A DNA stretch of 64,000 nt from positions 186,001 through 250,000 of the forward strand of contig QVRM01006018.1 in assembly GCA_003439945.1 (NCBI GenBank), read 5' to 3'. The position numbers and the translations under genes are program-made. A model generated the notes under the pieces. It ran no database searches and was not told the origin of the DNA. It saw only the letters and a list, made by a program, of their open reading frames with translations. This document shows positions 12,355-22,736 of the stretch, piece after piece. The stretch is from Dermanyssus gallinae. Taxonomy: Eukaryota; Arthropoda; Arachnida; Mesostigmata; Dermanyssidae. Position 1 is the first letter of the stretch. Each line of letters opens with the position of its first letter.

Positions 12355-14207
12355 TCAATTCATGGCGCCAATGATAGAAGCCACGTTTCCCCTACAGACG
12401 GCCAAGGACATCATCTGTCTCAAAAACATGGCCTCGCGTCGATCACCCGTAATATCTTCTATACGCTTTCCAATATCCTTCAGGAGTTTCACCGTACCTG
12501 TGCTAATGGGCCCAAATGTCTCCAATGCAACGGGTACAAAGTGGTACCTCCTTGACAGCTCGAGATACTTTTCTCGTTTTTCAGAGTCCGCGCGTTCTGC
12601 AACCCATCCAGATTCAACTGCACTGTGACGTAGATACGACAAGGCCGCCGTGCATGAAACGGTTACATCCCATGCAAGGCTTTTACCATGTGACCATAGC
12701 GGAATGGTGACCCCGTCAGGTCGTAGCTCACTACTTCCATAAAGACCTTTCGGCTCGGGTGTGGATGGTATCCCTGCCCTTCTAAGGGCTCTTCTTACTA
12801 TGGCGTTCAGTTCCGCGTGTCTTGTAAGTCTGCCGGGGCTATTTAGACAGCTTAGAGGATGTAGACCATCAGAGTCAACAGGTTGGCCGCATGACAGACA
12901 TGAGAAAAGCTGGCAGACGGGCGCGCCTTCATGCGGAAAAAGTTGTGGTCCAGCATGGTGCCAAGCTGGCGGAAGGACAGTGCTTGGAGCCAGTCCCCGC
13001 TGAAGGGATGTTGAGCCGCTAAAAAACGGCACGTTCTCTTGATGATGTAAGGTCATCCATGATATCCTTTGATGATTTCTTACTTTTACAAGCGTCGAGA
13101 AAATGTTGGTTCACGTGCTCTTTCAGGGGGCCGGGGTCAAGTTGGCTCTTCATCGTCGCATCTACCAACATGGTAGTTTTCTTTAACACGATTGTTGCAT
13201 CTTAATTTACAAGCGATTCCGCTAGAGAACCGAATTGACTCAATGATGCAGCATAGCACACTGCAGCAAGGTCGATGGACCTTCTATTACCAAGGCCTCC
13301 GAAGGCTATTGGAAGGCTTGCTCTTTTCCATAAGTTGTCCTCTAAACTAATGCTCAATACCTCACCCAGAGTAACCCTAGTAGTCTTGTCGTAAGCAGCG
13401 ATGTCTTCGGTATATGTGAAGGTCGGGGATGCTCGCAACAAATACTTAAAACTTGGTGACTCAAGACTGTGCCTCGACAGACAAAGGGCCGCCTGTGGGT
13501 GCATATTTGTCAACCGTGGGCGAATTTTTACAAGAACTTCTCGTTTTACGTGAAGAACCCGTGGGATTCGATCACACATGACGGGAGCACCCAGAATATC
13601 TAAGTCATCTTGTGTCGTGCAAATTATTCCGGGAAGTGCTTGCATGATCGTTTGAATAGATTCCTCTTGCTCTTGCGAATTGCTTCCTATCGCTGTAACC
13701 TCACACTTAAAGGCGTTGAGCGTCAGCCCTCCCGTTTCCTCGAACTGTAGTACGATCTGTAGATCCTTCGCCACAACACCCGCGGGACCACCCAGGATTG
13801 CATCATCCAGATACCAGACGTTAAAGGTACTCTGTAGACTTGACACCAGATCAGAAATGCCAAGACAAAACAGCGCTGGTCCTAGTGGGTCTCCCTGTTG
13901 GATACCGGTCCCGGACTCTATGGTTACTCTATGGTCTTGGAGCCTTCTTTTGTACTTCATCAAACATCTTATCTCTTTTTATTGTATTAAACGCATCTCG
14001 AAAGTCTAGTTTAACTAGCACTCTTGTCGGGCCCTCTGCCTGCAAAAGGCACGCGTAGCATGCACGGTGGCTTCTGCTCCTCCTCTAATGGCAACCCCAA
14101 TTTGGTGAGGAGAGACCGCTGTCACAATGGTATTTTTATTCACAGCCATGGCAATTTTAGAAGCCATTCTTCGTAAGGCCAGTCCGTACGCAATGGGTCT
14201 AATTGAG
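12355..14207 (-). pseudogene. RLE-LINE copy 1: RT core and restriction-like nuclease
   Basis: Decoded from the right: SIRPIAYG, then RT motif A as VLVKLDFRDAFN (third frame near 14010), motif B GIQQGDPLGPALF and motif C WYLDD (13202-13963), then a thumb region. A stop lies after SLAESLVN at 13202. The C-terminal part (12355-13056) has a zinc knuckle, CLSCGQPVDSDGLHPLSC, and the nuclease residues RPDGVT and LAWDVTV, a PD-(D/E)XK pattern. The product would cut the target and copy its own RNA. At least three frame changes and one stop break it. R4/Dong-type and other RLE lineages share this layout, and the clade was not settled. Confidence 0.8.
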
Positions 14208-14221
14208 TTATCTTTTTTTCT
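14208..14221. repeat. Target-site duplication, 3' side of PHD-LINE copy 1
   Basis: TTATCTTTTTTTCT, 14 bp, is identical to 18211-18224. The bases on either side differ, so the duplication is exactly 14 bp. Confidence 0.9.
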
Positions 14222-14292
14222 GAACGAGTATCCAATTCCAATTAGATTTATTTCACTCAGATTGAGTATAATATACAGTTCACGATGTTTCT

Positions 14293-17106
14293 TCATAATA
14301 CTCTATCTTCTTCACGCTTTCGGCGAGAGAAGTAGTGTAACGATGTTTTGTTCAGCGCTGTGCATCCCACTGCATGGTACTTGGCACACCTCTTCAGGCA
14401 GAACCGGCAGGTGCACAACTCGTACTCCTCGTGAAAGGCTGCGTTTGAACATACCAGGTAGTGATAACCATGCACTATGTACCTGGTGTATACGTGGCGA
14501 CTGTCACATGCAGGACCAGACCAAAGGTGCACGGCATTGAAAACGTCCAAACCACCGACCTCCCGTCTGGCCTGTTCGACTTTAGCTTCCCATTCAGAAA
14601 TGAAACATTCGTATGGTACTGTACGCGGCATCTTCAGCCTTAGTCGGATTGTTTCAGTAGCCGGTGGACAACCTGACATGAGATACACAAAGCGGCTCCT
14701 TGCTCGAATAGACAAGCAAAGCACTCGCTTCATATATAATGAGAAACACCTCTCAAGCTGGTTAAAATTCGCCAGTGTGAGGTGGTTCCACACCCTGTCA
14801 AGGCCATACATCAGCCCCGGAACAATCTTAAGCATGAAGAGCCTCACTGCTGAGAAAACGGACAGTCTTCGGACATTGCCTACTTCCCCGTAAAGAGAGA
14901 CAAGTGCCTTCCGTACTGTTTCGTTTATATGCGCTGTGAACGTCGTTCCCGTATAATGAACCCGAAGGCCAAGATACTGGAAAGAGTTAACAAACTCCAA
15001 TGGTTGGCCGCAGCAACGTATAACGTCTCTGGCAGCGAATCGACCTCCACGCCTGAATTTCATGGCTTTGGTTTTCCTGGTGTTTATCTCAAGTCCCTTC
15101 GAGACAAGGAACGCCTCTATCATAGAGGTAATGCGCTTAATGGCACCTAGGTCGCGATGAGCGACCACGATATCATCTGCATACATCACCACCACGGCTT
15201 TTTGGTACTCCTGTCGGACGTAACCGACGAGGTCAGCAAGGAGAAGTGTAAACGAGACGCAGCTCAGCGGGTCTCCTTGCGGAGTTCCCACATTTTGCTT
15301 AATCTCCAATACACCCTGCTCACCGTCTACCAACAAGGTGTCCTCCTCAAAGAAACTTGCTATTACACTCAGGAGAGAGCCACCCACTCCTGCTCGTTGG
15401 AATGCTTCAACCAGCAGATAGCGAGGGGCTTTGTCAAAGGCCTTGACGCAGTCAATAAAGACTGCATACAGATGACCTCTGGGTTGTGCCACAGCTCGCT
15501 CGATTTCTGACTGGAGAACGTGGATTGCATCACGGGTGCCTCGGCCTCTCCTAAAACCGAATTGCTCCGGTGGAAGTGCCTCTTCAGCCACGTGCTCAAT
15601 CCGCCGAATCACCAACTTACAGAAAATCTTCTTCAATGTGCGTTCTGACGCCACTCCACGGTAGAGATTTGGATCCTGATGGTCATCACCATGCCTACCC
15701 TTGAACAGGAGAGAAAGCCTGGAGACATGCCAGACTTTAGGCATCCGCCCCCTCTTTATAATTTCATTAAAGAAATCACAAAGAGTTTCTGCCAAGAGAG
15801 GGAGTGACTGGATCCAATGCTCATAGCAGACCTGATCGGGCCCTGAGCTCTTTCTCTTCGGGAGTGACCGTAGGACCTGGCACACCTCCTCCACCCCGAA
15901 AGGCAGATTCATGTTGTGCTGCTCCAATGTAAGCGGATGCTGTACGATTGGAGATACGGCCGCAACGTCACGATTGAATAAAATATTAGTTAGGTGGCTC
16001 TTTACCTGTCCGTCACTAAGCGGATTCCCCGCCCTACGAGGTCGCACGATGTAAGCTGAGGGCTCTCGTTCTGCTCTTTCAAGCAGCCGTCGTTCCTCCC
16101 GCCTCGCGTGTTCCCTTTTATGATCATAGCAGAGTCTTATATAGGCCTTTCTACGCTCAAAATAGTCCTGCCTGGCTTGCAGTGATGATGTTGCTTCGGC
16201 TCTTGCTTGGCGCAGGAGTTCAAGCACTTCAACGTGGGCTAGGTAGCAGGCTCGAGAGTACCACGGGCGTGATCTCTTCTGCCATAACCTTTTCCACTTC
16301 ACTGCACTTCTCATCGTCCTCTCCAGCTGGTCACAGGTTGTATCGATGTCAGGGCTAACCTCAAGACCGCCCACCGCTCTGTCCAAAAGAGATAGATTAA
16401 TCCGTCTCATTGCAGACCAGCGCGGCGGATTATGTCGGTCTCGCCAAATACCGGGAACATCGACAACGGCCAACACTGGTTGGTGTTTTCGGGCCGCTTC
16501 ATCGAGAACATCGAAGCTTTCAATTTCACGGCTGACAAGGTTGTGAAACAACAGGTCGATGGTGCTGCTTCCATTGTGACTTAAATATGTATAGTCTTCA
16601 CGCGCGTTGGCACATTTTAGACCAATATTTTCCATCACCTGAAGCAGCACCTCGCCTTTATCATCGTTGGCCCCACAATCGATTCTGGCATTGAAATCAC
16701 CGCCGACGATAGATGGCATGGTCAGATTTAACTCTGAAAGTCCAAAGCTCACCGTCTCAGCAACCTCCGCAGAATCGAATGTGGGTGGGAAATAGAATAC
16801 AGCGACGTTTACCCTCCCAGAGGAGAGCACCACGCAGTATTCATCTTTCCTGACGCATTGCATCGGTGGTAAGCGTTTATGTAGGTAGATAGATAACCCA
16901 CCCACAGGTCTTCCCCGACCTCCCGCAGGTAAGACAGCCAGCTGGTGAAAGCCCCGCATATCATTGATATGCAGTTCGTCCCGCTGAAATGTCTCCGTGA
17001 GGAGTGCAATGTCAACCAACTTAAACATGTCATCACGTGCAAGATCCATTGCCCCCTTAAGTCCCTCACAATTCCAGAGAAGCACTCGTAGAGGTATGTT
17101 TGCCAC
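14293..17106 (-). CDS. PHD-LINE ORF2: APE endonuclease and reverse transcriptase, intact
   Basis: An uninterrupted 937-residue ORF. Residues 1-230 form the APE-type endonuclease: LLWNCEGLKG (Asn), ALLTETFQ (Glu), VGGDFNARID and SSTIDLLFHN. The usual terminal SDH reads KHQ here. RT spans roughly 380-700: SSGPDQVCYEHW, RGVASERTLKKIF, FGFRRGRGTRDAI, FIDCVKAFDKAPR (motif A), VGTPQGDPLSC (motif B) and VVMYADDIVVAH (motif C, catalytic). A Cys-rich tail follows (CTCRFCLKRCAKYHAVGC). It nicks target DNA and performs target-primed reverse transcription. ORF1 ends 27 bp upstream. Length is typical of CR1/Jockey ORF2. It is the only complete RT protein in the window and could still be enzymatically competent. 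Confidence 0.9.
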   Translation of the reverse strand: MANIPLRVLLWNCEGLKGAMDLARDDMFKLVDIALLTETFQRDELHINDMRGFHQLAVLPAGGRGRPVGGLSIYLHKRLPPMQCVRKDEYCVVLSSGRVNVAVFYFPPTFDSAEVAETVSFGLSELNLTMPSIVGGDFNARIDCGANDDKGEVLLQVMENIGLKCANAREDYTYLSHNGSSTIDLLFHNLVSREIESFDVLDEAARKHQPVLAVVDVPGIWRDRHNPPRWSAMRRINLSLLDRAVGGLEVSPDIDTTCDQLERTMRSAVKWKRLWQKRSRPWYSRACYLAHVEVLELLRQARAEATSSLQARQDYFERRKAYIRLCYDHKREHARREERRLLERAEREPSAYIVRPRRAGNPLSDGQVKSHLTNILFNRDVAAVSPIVQHPLTLEQHNMNLPFGVEEVCQVLRSLPKRKSSGPDQVCYEHWIQSLPLLAETLCDFFNEIIKRGRMPKVWHVSRLSLLFKGRHGDDHQDPNLYRGVASERTLKKIFCKLVIRRIEHVAEEALPPEQFGFRRGRGTRDAIHVLQSEIERAVAQPRGHLYAVFIDCVKAFDKAPRYLLVEAFQRAGVGGSLLSVIASFFEEDTLLVDGEQGVLEIKQNVGTPQGDPLSCVSFTLLLADLVGYVRQEYQKAVVVMYADDIVVAHRDLGAIKRITSMIEAFLVSKGLEINTRKTKAMKFRRGGRFAARDVIRCCGQPLEFVNSFQYLGLRVHYTGTTFTAHINETVRKALVSLYGEVGNVRRLSVFSAVRLFMLKIVPGLMYGLDRVWNHLTLANFNQLERCFSLYMKRVLCLSIRARSRFVYLMSGCPPATETIRLRLKMPRTVPYECFISEWEAKVEQARREVGGLDVFNAVHLWSGPACDSRHVYTRYIVHGYHYLVCSNAAFHEEYELCTCRFCLKRCAKYHAVGCTALNKTSLHYFSRRKREEDRVL

Positions 17107-17133
17107 TACGCTCGCAGTTCTAGAACTGGTCAG

Positions 17134-18185
17134 TCACTTACGGGGGCTTGGACCGCCAGGCGCACTAAAACTCTCCTTAACCATCCTCTCGTAGGGGACG
17201 TCCCCAACCCAGCGACGGAACAGGCTTCCCTTTGGCCAGAATTCATTTCTGCAACAGTTTGCGTAATCTTCGTCACGCACCACCACACAGAACACAGCAT
17301 CACTACCATGTGTATGTAGCTTCCAAACTGCTTTCACAGTTATGCCCTTGCCAGTAAGCCAGGCTTGCAGCCCGATCGCCGATGTCTTCTGCGCCAATCG
17401 TGCCACTCTCAAAGCGCAGATCTTCGCTGGTCTAGCATAGACTTCCAATCCGCCTATGCCATCTGTTGCACTACCGCGCTGCATTCGATGTTTTGTTTTG
17501 TTGTCTCGTCGCTTACGAACCACAACAAAACCATCGTCGTCTGCCTTCTCCTCCGGACGTGGGTCAGCTGGATCTGCTGTCGGCGTTGTTGTTGCCGCAG
17601 CTGGTGACGCCGCTGTACCACCACCAGGTGGTTCCATCTCCACAACAGCGCCGTTCAAGTTGCCACTGTCGTTACTCAACTCTGCAGACGCCAAGCTTCT
17701 CTTGGCGCCTGCGCGGTTGTTTTTGCTGGTCTCTCCAGCCAGCTCTCTCGTCTTTGGCTCAGTGACGTCATCTCCTTCTCTGCTGTCTGCTAGCTTGGCT
17801 TTCTTGTTTTTCCGCGTTGTCCGCGTTCCGCCGCTTTTCTCCACGCTAATTTGTCACTTAGCGTGGAGTTTAAACCCCCTCTAAGCGTAAGGGGTGCGGC
17901 AAACTGTTCCTGCGGGATTGCCTCGATTTTGGCAACCCGCTCCTGTAGTGCCGTGTGTGCTAACCACAGTTTCACAAAGTTCCACTGTAGCTCGCTCAAT
18001 CGGCCGCACAACGTACCGTGAGTTGGTTCCTGGGTGTCACAGGCTCCACACGGAGCCGAGTGCGCATCCTCGGGGAGCACGGGGTTGAGACAACCCCCGT
18101 GAAACACTTTTGAGCAGCCTTGGCTGCACACAACCAGTTGTTCACCCGTTTTTAACGGGAGCGCACACTTCGAACATCCGAACAT
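17134..18185 (-). pseudogene. PHD-LINE ORF1: zinc-finger RNA-binding protein, one frameshift
   Basis: The ATG at 18185-18183 starts a cysteine-rich PHD-like finger: CSKC, VVCSQGC, FHGGC and CGAC spacings over residues 4-50. A helical leucine-containing segment follows (LWLAHTALQERVAKIEA). The frame ends at 17790, but the frame one base back is open from near 17844 to 17134. It carries a basic stretch (RTTRKNKKAKLAD), a Pro/Ala-rich linker and a C-terminal RRM-like fold candidate (AVFCVVVRDEDYANCCRNEF). The downstream frame has no ATG at the overlap and is closed upstream by a TGA, so one protein with a single-base break, or -1 frameshifting at GAGAAAAG, fits better than two ORFs. ORF1 proteins of CR1-type elements bind their own RNA. 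Confidence 0.75.
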
Positions 18186-18210
18186 CACGACTGCTAGCAG
18201 ACAACTGCGC

Positions 18211-18224
18211 TTATCTTTTTTTCT
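18211..18224. repeat. Target-site duplication, 5' side of PHD-LINE copy 1
   Basis: Exact partner of 14208-14221. Removing the nested element together with one copy restores continuity of the host RLE-LINE protein. Confidence 0.9.
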
Positions 18225-18948
18225 AAGGGCGGTTAGGCTTGCACCATAGAAAATCGGTAGACAGAATGACGGCAAGGTACCATTAAGTACTGTAGTCACA
18301 AAGGTACTCAGTTCGTTCAGTAGATGTTCAGAAGAGAGAATCGTCTGGTCGAGCATGTCACGTAGATGTCGCGGACGCAGACCATCCGAACCGGCTCCAC
18401 TTGTGAATGGAAAAGATCTAACGGCCTCATGGAGCTGAAGTACCTCAATCTTACCAAGGTTTAAGGCGGCCGGTTGTTGAAGCAGCTCTATGCGCTCTTG
18501 GCAACCAGGTGGGGGACGTGGATGTTTAGCCCGCAGTTCGGACTCTGTGTGCGCGTCGTATGGTGCGATTATGTCTGAGGACAGCAGGGCTCGAGCGGCA
18601 GAACGGATACCACCCTCTGCTAATTTCACCTCTTGGTGCAGTCTGGTCGGCCACACCTTGAAGAGTCCAAAGACATATTTCGGCTACATTCATCTTAATT
18701 AGTTTGGTCAGCGTCACTTCTTGATTTTTCTGACGCGGAATGGCAAACATTAGCGATGGAAGCATCATGAGATGGTTCCAGCTCTTGAGGTCAAGCCTCG
18801 AGCTAAACTTGCTTAATGCTTTGGTGTATGCTGCGGCGCAGCATTCTCTGGCTCCGCGGGGTATGACTTTGGCAAGTTTTAAATTCTTGCGGGCACTTGT
18901 CAGAATCCGGTTTGTTGTTGATTTTGTTGCAGCCCCTATTCGTTTCAT
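18225..18948 (-). pseudogene. RLE-LINE copy 1: N-proximal part of the RT protein
   Basis: Upstream half of the interrupted RLE-LINE ORF. It includes an Ala/Arg-rich region (ARECCAAAYTKALSKF), a frameshift near 18645, then RSAARALLSSD, SGAGSDGLRPRHLRDMLDQ and LNGTLPSFCLPIFYGASLTALRKK, where the nested element begins. The GSDGLR...HLRDML segment matches the N-terminal RT region of copies 2 and 3. The open frame nominally extends to 18948, but the FAR relic starts near 18910, so codons beyond about 18905 are not part of this protein. Confidence 0.72.
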
Positions 18949-18993
18949 TGTTGTTGATTTAGTTGTTGCCGTTACTCTTGTTGTTGTTGCTGT

Positions 18994-19024
<31 letters not shown>

Positions 19025-19520
19025 CGTTGTTGTTGTTGTTGCTGCTGTTGTTTGTTGCTGTTGTTACTTCTATAGCGCTCGCAATGTACAGGAAAAACGT
19101 AGATGATGTCTATAGTGTGCTGGTTTCTCTAATCCGACTTCGCTTGGGGAGGTCTCAGTTGCAGAAGCATATTCAGAGATACGCCTCTCGCTCTCTCGCA
19201 CACACACCTCGCAGTAGTTGACCTGATATTGAATCCGTTGACCGTTACTGCTGCCGCTGCTGGTTATGGCGAAACTTCGCCGACAAGGTTGAAGTCGGCG
19301 GAACAGCGATGCAATCGACGATTCACCAGGTGACCCGGTTACCGGGCTTCAGCTCTTGCCCTGCGGCGATCGACTGCAGCATATTCTGTCGATCAACTAT
19401 GCAATCTTTAATGTATAAATAAATACGCATTAATATGATTGTATACATTTAGTTGTGTTTTGTGTGCAGAATAGTACTTAAGTAAAGATTACCCCAGTCC
19501 TACTTTATTAGCGCTTTTCG
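18910..19520 (+). pseudogene. FAR relic: 5' flank joined directly to 3' flank
   Basis: 18910-19374 matches the upstream region of both FAR genes (31893-32280 and 59303-59693), including the TTG-rich tract and the stretch ending GCGGCGATCGAC. After 13 bases of filler, 19388-19520 matches the region downstream of the FAR stop, with AATAAA at 19418-19423 and the block ending in CCCAGTCCTAC...TCGTAGG. All coding exons are absent, which corresponds to loss of about 3.9 kb (32281-36221 in FAR1). Nothing here can be translated into FAR. I read it as a deleted third copy. Confidence 0.8.
18977..19065. repeat. (TTG)n microsatellite, expanded in the FAR relic
   Basis: Nearly pure TTG units, much longer than at the equivalent positions upstream of FAR1 and FAR2. 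Poly-Leu and poly-Cys frames across it are artefacts. Confidence 0.9.
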
Positions 19521-19526
19521 TAGGGA

Positions 19527-21560
19527 TTATTATTATTATTATTTATTAAACAATGTTACAGTTGTGAGGTCTGAACGTATTGTTGCAAATACTTTAAACA
19601 ATTATTTCACTCCATGGCGCCCAAAATAGATGCCGCGTTTCCTCTGCAAACGGCCAAAGACAACGCTTGCCTCAAGAATTGACCCTCTCTTCGGTCGCTT
19701 GTGACCTCCTGAATTCGCTTACTTAAATATTTGAGAGATGCTTTGGTATCCTTACTGATTAGTCCTAGCGTCTCTATGAGAATAGGCACAAAAGTATATC
19801 TTATTTTCAGTCCAGCGTATTTAACCCGTTTTCTGGCGTCCGCGTGCTTTGCCATCCACCTCGGCTCAACTGAGCCGTGGTGTAAATAGGAAGCCGTGGT
19901 GTAAATAGGAAGCCGTGGTGTTAATAGGAAGCCGCGGTGGTGCACGAAACCGTGGCATCCCAAGCTAGGGATTACCCATTAGGTGTTTCTTCGCCAGCGG
20001 ACACTAAACCTCTCGGTTCAAGTGTAGATGGTATACCGGCTTTCCTAAGAGACCTTATAATCACACTGTTTAGTTCAGCATGTCTGAACGATCTACCGGC
20101 GCTTTTCGGGCAACTTAGTGGGTGTAGGTCATTGAAATCTATTATCTCTCCACACAGTTTGCACTGAAACGGCTTGCAGACGGGAGCGCCGATTCTAAGT
20201 GCTGACATCATGCGCAAAGAGTTGGGATCCAGCATAGTGCCGAGCTGAAGCGAGGGTAAGGCTTTAAGCCAACCCTTACTGCAACCCTTGCTTTTGCTCA
20301 TCGAGGTTATATTGGCTGGGATATTCTTCCAAAGGGCCCGGGCCCAGCATGGTTCTAATAGTGTCCCGTGCTTTACTGGTTTCTTGTTTTATTTGTAGTC
20401 GAACTGCCTCCTCCACTAACGAGGCTGCGACCGGACCAAATCGGACCAGTGAAGCAGCGTAGCAGACATGAGCTAGGTCAATAGCTCTTCTTATTCCCAG
20501 ACCATCTTCACGTATTGAAAGACTTGCTCTCTGCCAGGTGTTGTCTTCCAAATTGACGTTTAGGACTTCACTAAGTATATCTCTGCTGACGCCATCATAC
20601 GCGGTTGATTCTAGAGCACACTATAACAGGGCATGTACGCAATATGTAGTTAAATCTTGAAGACCCCAGGCTATATCTTTAAATGCACAGCACAGCTGGA
20701 GGATGCAAGCGTGTCAGTCGTGGACGAATTTTGGTAAGGGCTTCTTTTTTTCTAGGGTCATCTAGATCCCACACGTTGAATGGGACCCTGTTGAATGTCT
20801 GATTCCGAACGCAATGTTGAAGTTGTGTCTCAGGTTAAGAGTGAAGGATCTCTGTAATTTTGCCAGACCATAGGCAAAAGCTCTGGACTTTTCTTCATCA
20901 CTGCATCCAGTATCTTGTCCCTTCTGAGCGTATTAAATGCATTGCAGTAGTCAAGCTTAACTAGAACCTTCACTTGGTCCTCAGTCTCCAAAAGGGCGCG
21001 TGTAGCATGTACCAGTGCTTCTGCGCCGCCTCTAACAGCCACTGCCAACTTGATGTGGCAGGATCGCTGTCAAAATTGCCTTTTTCTTTTTCGCCATTGC
21101 TATCTTTGCAGCAATCCTACGCAAAGTCAATTCACAAGCTATGGGCCTTATCGAGTTGTCTTCTTTCTTAAGAGCTATAAGATTTGCATCATAAAATACT
21201 GGTAGACAAAACTTAGGTAATGTGCCGTTTAACACCCTGCCAAGGAACATGCTTAGATCATTTAGCAGGCATTCTGACGAAGGAACAGTTTGATCCAAAA
21301 TATCGCGCAAATGACGTGATCGCAATTTATCCAGGGCGGCTCCGCTTGCAACAGGGAATGAGCGAATTGCCTCTAAGGTCGCCGAATTTTCGACGCTCTC
21401 GCCGAATCCAACTGTAGGTTGTTCGTAGGTTTCTAAGCGCTCCTGACAGGCGGCCGGTGGTAGCGGGTATTTTTTTCTTAATTCACGCTCTGTGCGAGAA
21501 TTACGTGGTGCAAATGTGTCTGATGACAGCAGGACTCTAGCGGCAGAGCGTACATCGCCT
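19527..21560 (-). mobile_element. RLE-LINE copy 2, 5'-truncated and broken
   Basis: Minus-strand copy with its 3' end in (ATT)n at 19527-19550 and its 5' end against (ATT)n at 21567. Recognisable blocks are RSAARVLLSSD (near 21550), LRSRHLRDILDQTV and SIRPIACELTLRRIAAKIAM (21032-21325), VAVRGGAEALVHATRALLE and VKLDYCNAFN (20830-21048), then a deletion that removes motifs B and C of the RT. Next come LAHVCYAASL (20276-20551), the knuckle CKLCGEIIDFNDLHPLSC (19972-20301) and the end of the nuclease domain (19607-19963). Missing catalytic motifs and several frame changes make it dead. Confidence 0.8.
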
Positions 21561-21566
21561 CGTTAC

Positions 21567-21628
<62 letters not shown>
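21567..21628. repeat. (ATT)n microsatellite between two RLE-LINE pieces
   Basis: About 20 pure ATT units. RLE-LINE copy 2 lies to the left and a terminal fragment of another copy to the right, in the same orientation. Confidence 0.95.
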
Positions 21629-21631
21629 GTT

Positions 21632-21724
21632 AATACAATTGTGAGGTATGAACGTTTAAATCATGTTTATCCTGCTCTGTTCGCTTTCTGTCAGTTCATG
21701 GCGCCTATAATGGAAGCCGATTCG
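21632..21724 (-). mobile_element. RLE-LINE terminal 3' fragment
   Basis: The + strand string CAATTGTGAGGT...GAACG followed by CATGGCGCCTATAATGG is the shared 3' end of the RLE-LINE, seen also at 12300-12370, 19560-19640 and 36340-36410. It is cut after about 90 bp where the mariner remnant begins. Confidence 0.7.
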
Positions 21725-21725
21725 A

Positions 21726-22210
21726 ACATTTCTCGGCGAGCGTTAATTTGTTGGAAATTTAAAGTTTATAGAACACATTTTGCTGCCGTTGGTCGTTTGA
21801 CGCATATTTCAAGACTGTTGCAACTGTTTTATAAGATATTTTGAATTCCTCAGCTAAAAAAAATATTTTTTTAACTCTTCACGAAATCGACGGAGCCACG
21901 CGCACACATTGTTTAAGGATACTACTTGATCACCATAACAGTTCGTAACATGTGCACCACTTTAGAGCATATGATTTGATTTTCAACACAGAACTTTATG
22001 CAGATTCTTTGTTCTTTCACTTTCTGCTCCTCCAAAAACTTTGTTTCCCTGAGTTTTTGAACCTAATTCGAACAATAAATGGGGTTATCAATTGGCGCGA
22101 AATTTGCCCATTGTGTAGTCGATATATGGCGCATCTGATAAGACCTTAGTGTCATTTCAATTTTTTAAAATTCAAAGTACTAGAATTTGCCAATTCACCT
22201 TCCTTTATAT
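21726..22210 (-). mobile_element. Mariner-like remnant (5' half only)
   Basis: It matches 52455-52935 closely, beginning with TTCGAACATTTCTCGGCGAG. The minus strand there encodes the helix-turn-helix start of a mariner transposase. This copy lacks the catalytic region and the terminal inverted repeat that the 52-kb copy still shows. Confidence 0.7.
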
Positions 22211-22364
22211 ACATGGTCCGCCGGCTAAATCAAGACAGATGTGTGCACCACCAGCATACGATATATATATATATATATATTAAAGTTGCTCGTTGCAGTT
22301 GGGGAATATGGGGCGGTCGGTCGAAGAATAGAATTGTTCGGAATAATAAAAGGTTGACTCGAAT

Positions 22365-22593
22365 CTATGACGTCGTTGACTGGTCGGGTTACACTTTTCT
22401 CTCGGCGGTGCACGTTGTTCTTGGTGGTGATGATGATGATGCCGATACTCTGGATGTGCCACGGTCCGTGGACGATGGGGCACGTGCCATGTGGTCGTAT
22501 GCACACACCTGGCTGGTTTTGAATCGAGTTGTCTATGCTGGTCTCGATGCTGTGGCTGTTGCCGATTCCTGGGGAGGCGAGATGCACGTTTGA
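22365..22593 (+). other. Conserved short ORF of the LINE-E 5' block, copy 1
   Basis: Reads TRIYDVVDWSGY ... VADSWGGEMHV and stops at 22593. The same 79-codon frame exists at 25135-25374 and 53113-53352 with only scattered changes. No family recognised. It may be just the 5' UTR or a leftover ORF1 piece of LINE-E. Frames on the opposite strand are equally open, so coding is unproven. Confidence 0.35.
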
Positions 22594-22736
22594 CAATGTG
22601 CTCGGACGGTTGTGGTGTCGCGTCTCCGTGCGGCTGATGATGGTGGAGGTGGTGGTGCCAGTGCTTGGTGACGGATTTCCAACCGCCTACTTTGACGTTT
22701 CAGTTGGCTTGGGTGGTTGGTCGGCCTGCTGACGTT

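Larger units (their letters stand above)
14222..18210 (-). mobile_element. PHD-LINE copy 1 (CR1/Jockey-like), near full length, nested
   Basis: A 3,989-bp two-ORF non-LTR element lies inside the RLE-LINE, bounded by exact 14-bp duplications. It has about 25 bp of 5' leader before the ORF1 ATG (18185-18183), ORF1 with one frame break, an intergenic gap of 27 bp, an uninterrupted 937-codon ORF2 and a 3' UTR of about 70 bp that contains GAAATAAA. A 5'-truncated relative lies at 22751-24574. Exact duplications and the intact ORF2 point to a recent insertion. Confidence 0.88.
12290..18905 (-). mobile_element. RLE-LINE copy 1, split by a nested PHD-LINE
   Basis: A decayed non-LTR element on the minus strand. 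Its 5' part is 18225-18905 and its 3' part 12290-14207, with the 14222-18210 PHD-LINE between two copies of a 14-bp duplicated target. Reading across the gap, the protein stops at an LRKKD string and resumes at a KKDNSIRPIA string. The two join in the uninterrupted sister copies at 21170 and 38300. The 3' end borders (ATT)n. No N-terminal zinc fingers are seen, so the copy is 5'-truncated or abuts the FAR relic. Confidence 0.83.

Noticed and set aside
18740..19075. Poly-Cys/Leu open frame
   Set aside because: Produced by the TTG microsatellite in the FAR relic. The same frame upstream of FAR1 and FAR2 is short and not conserved as protein.
22225..22596. Minus-strand His-rich frame across the LINE-E 5' block (also 25061-25615 and 53292-53531)
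   Set aside because: Made by a GAT/ATC repeat. Composition is low complexity, and the three copies differ by frame and length on this strand.
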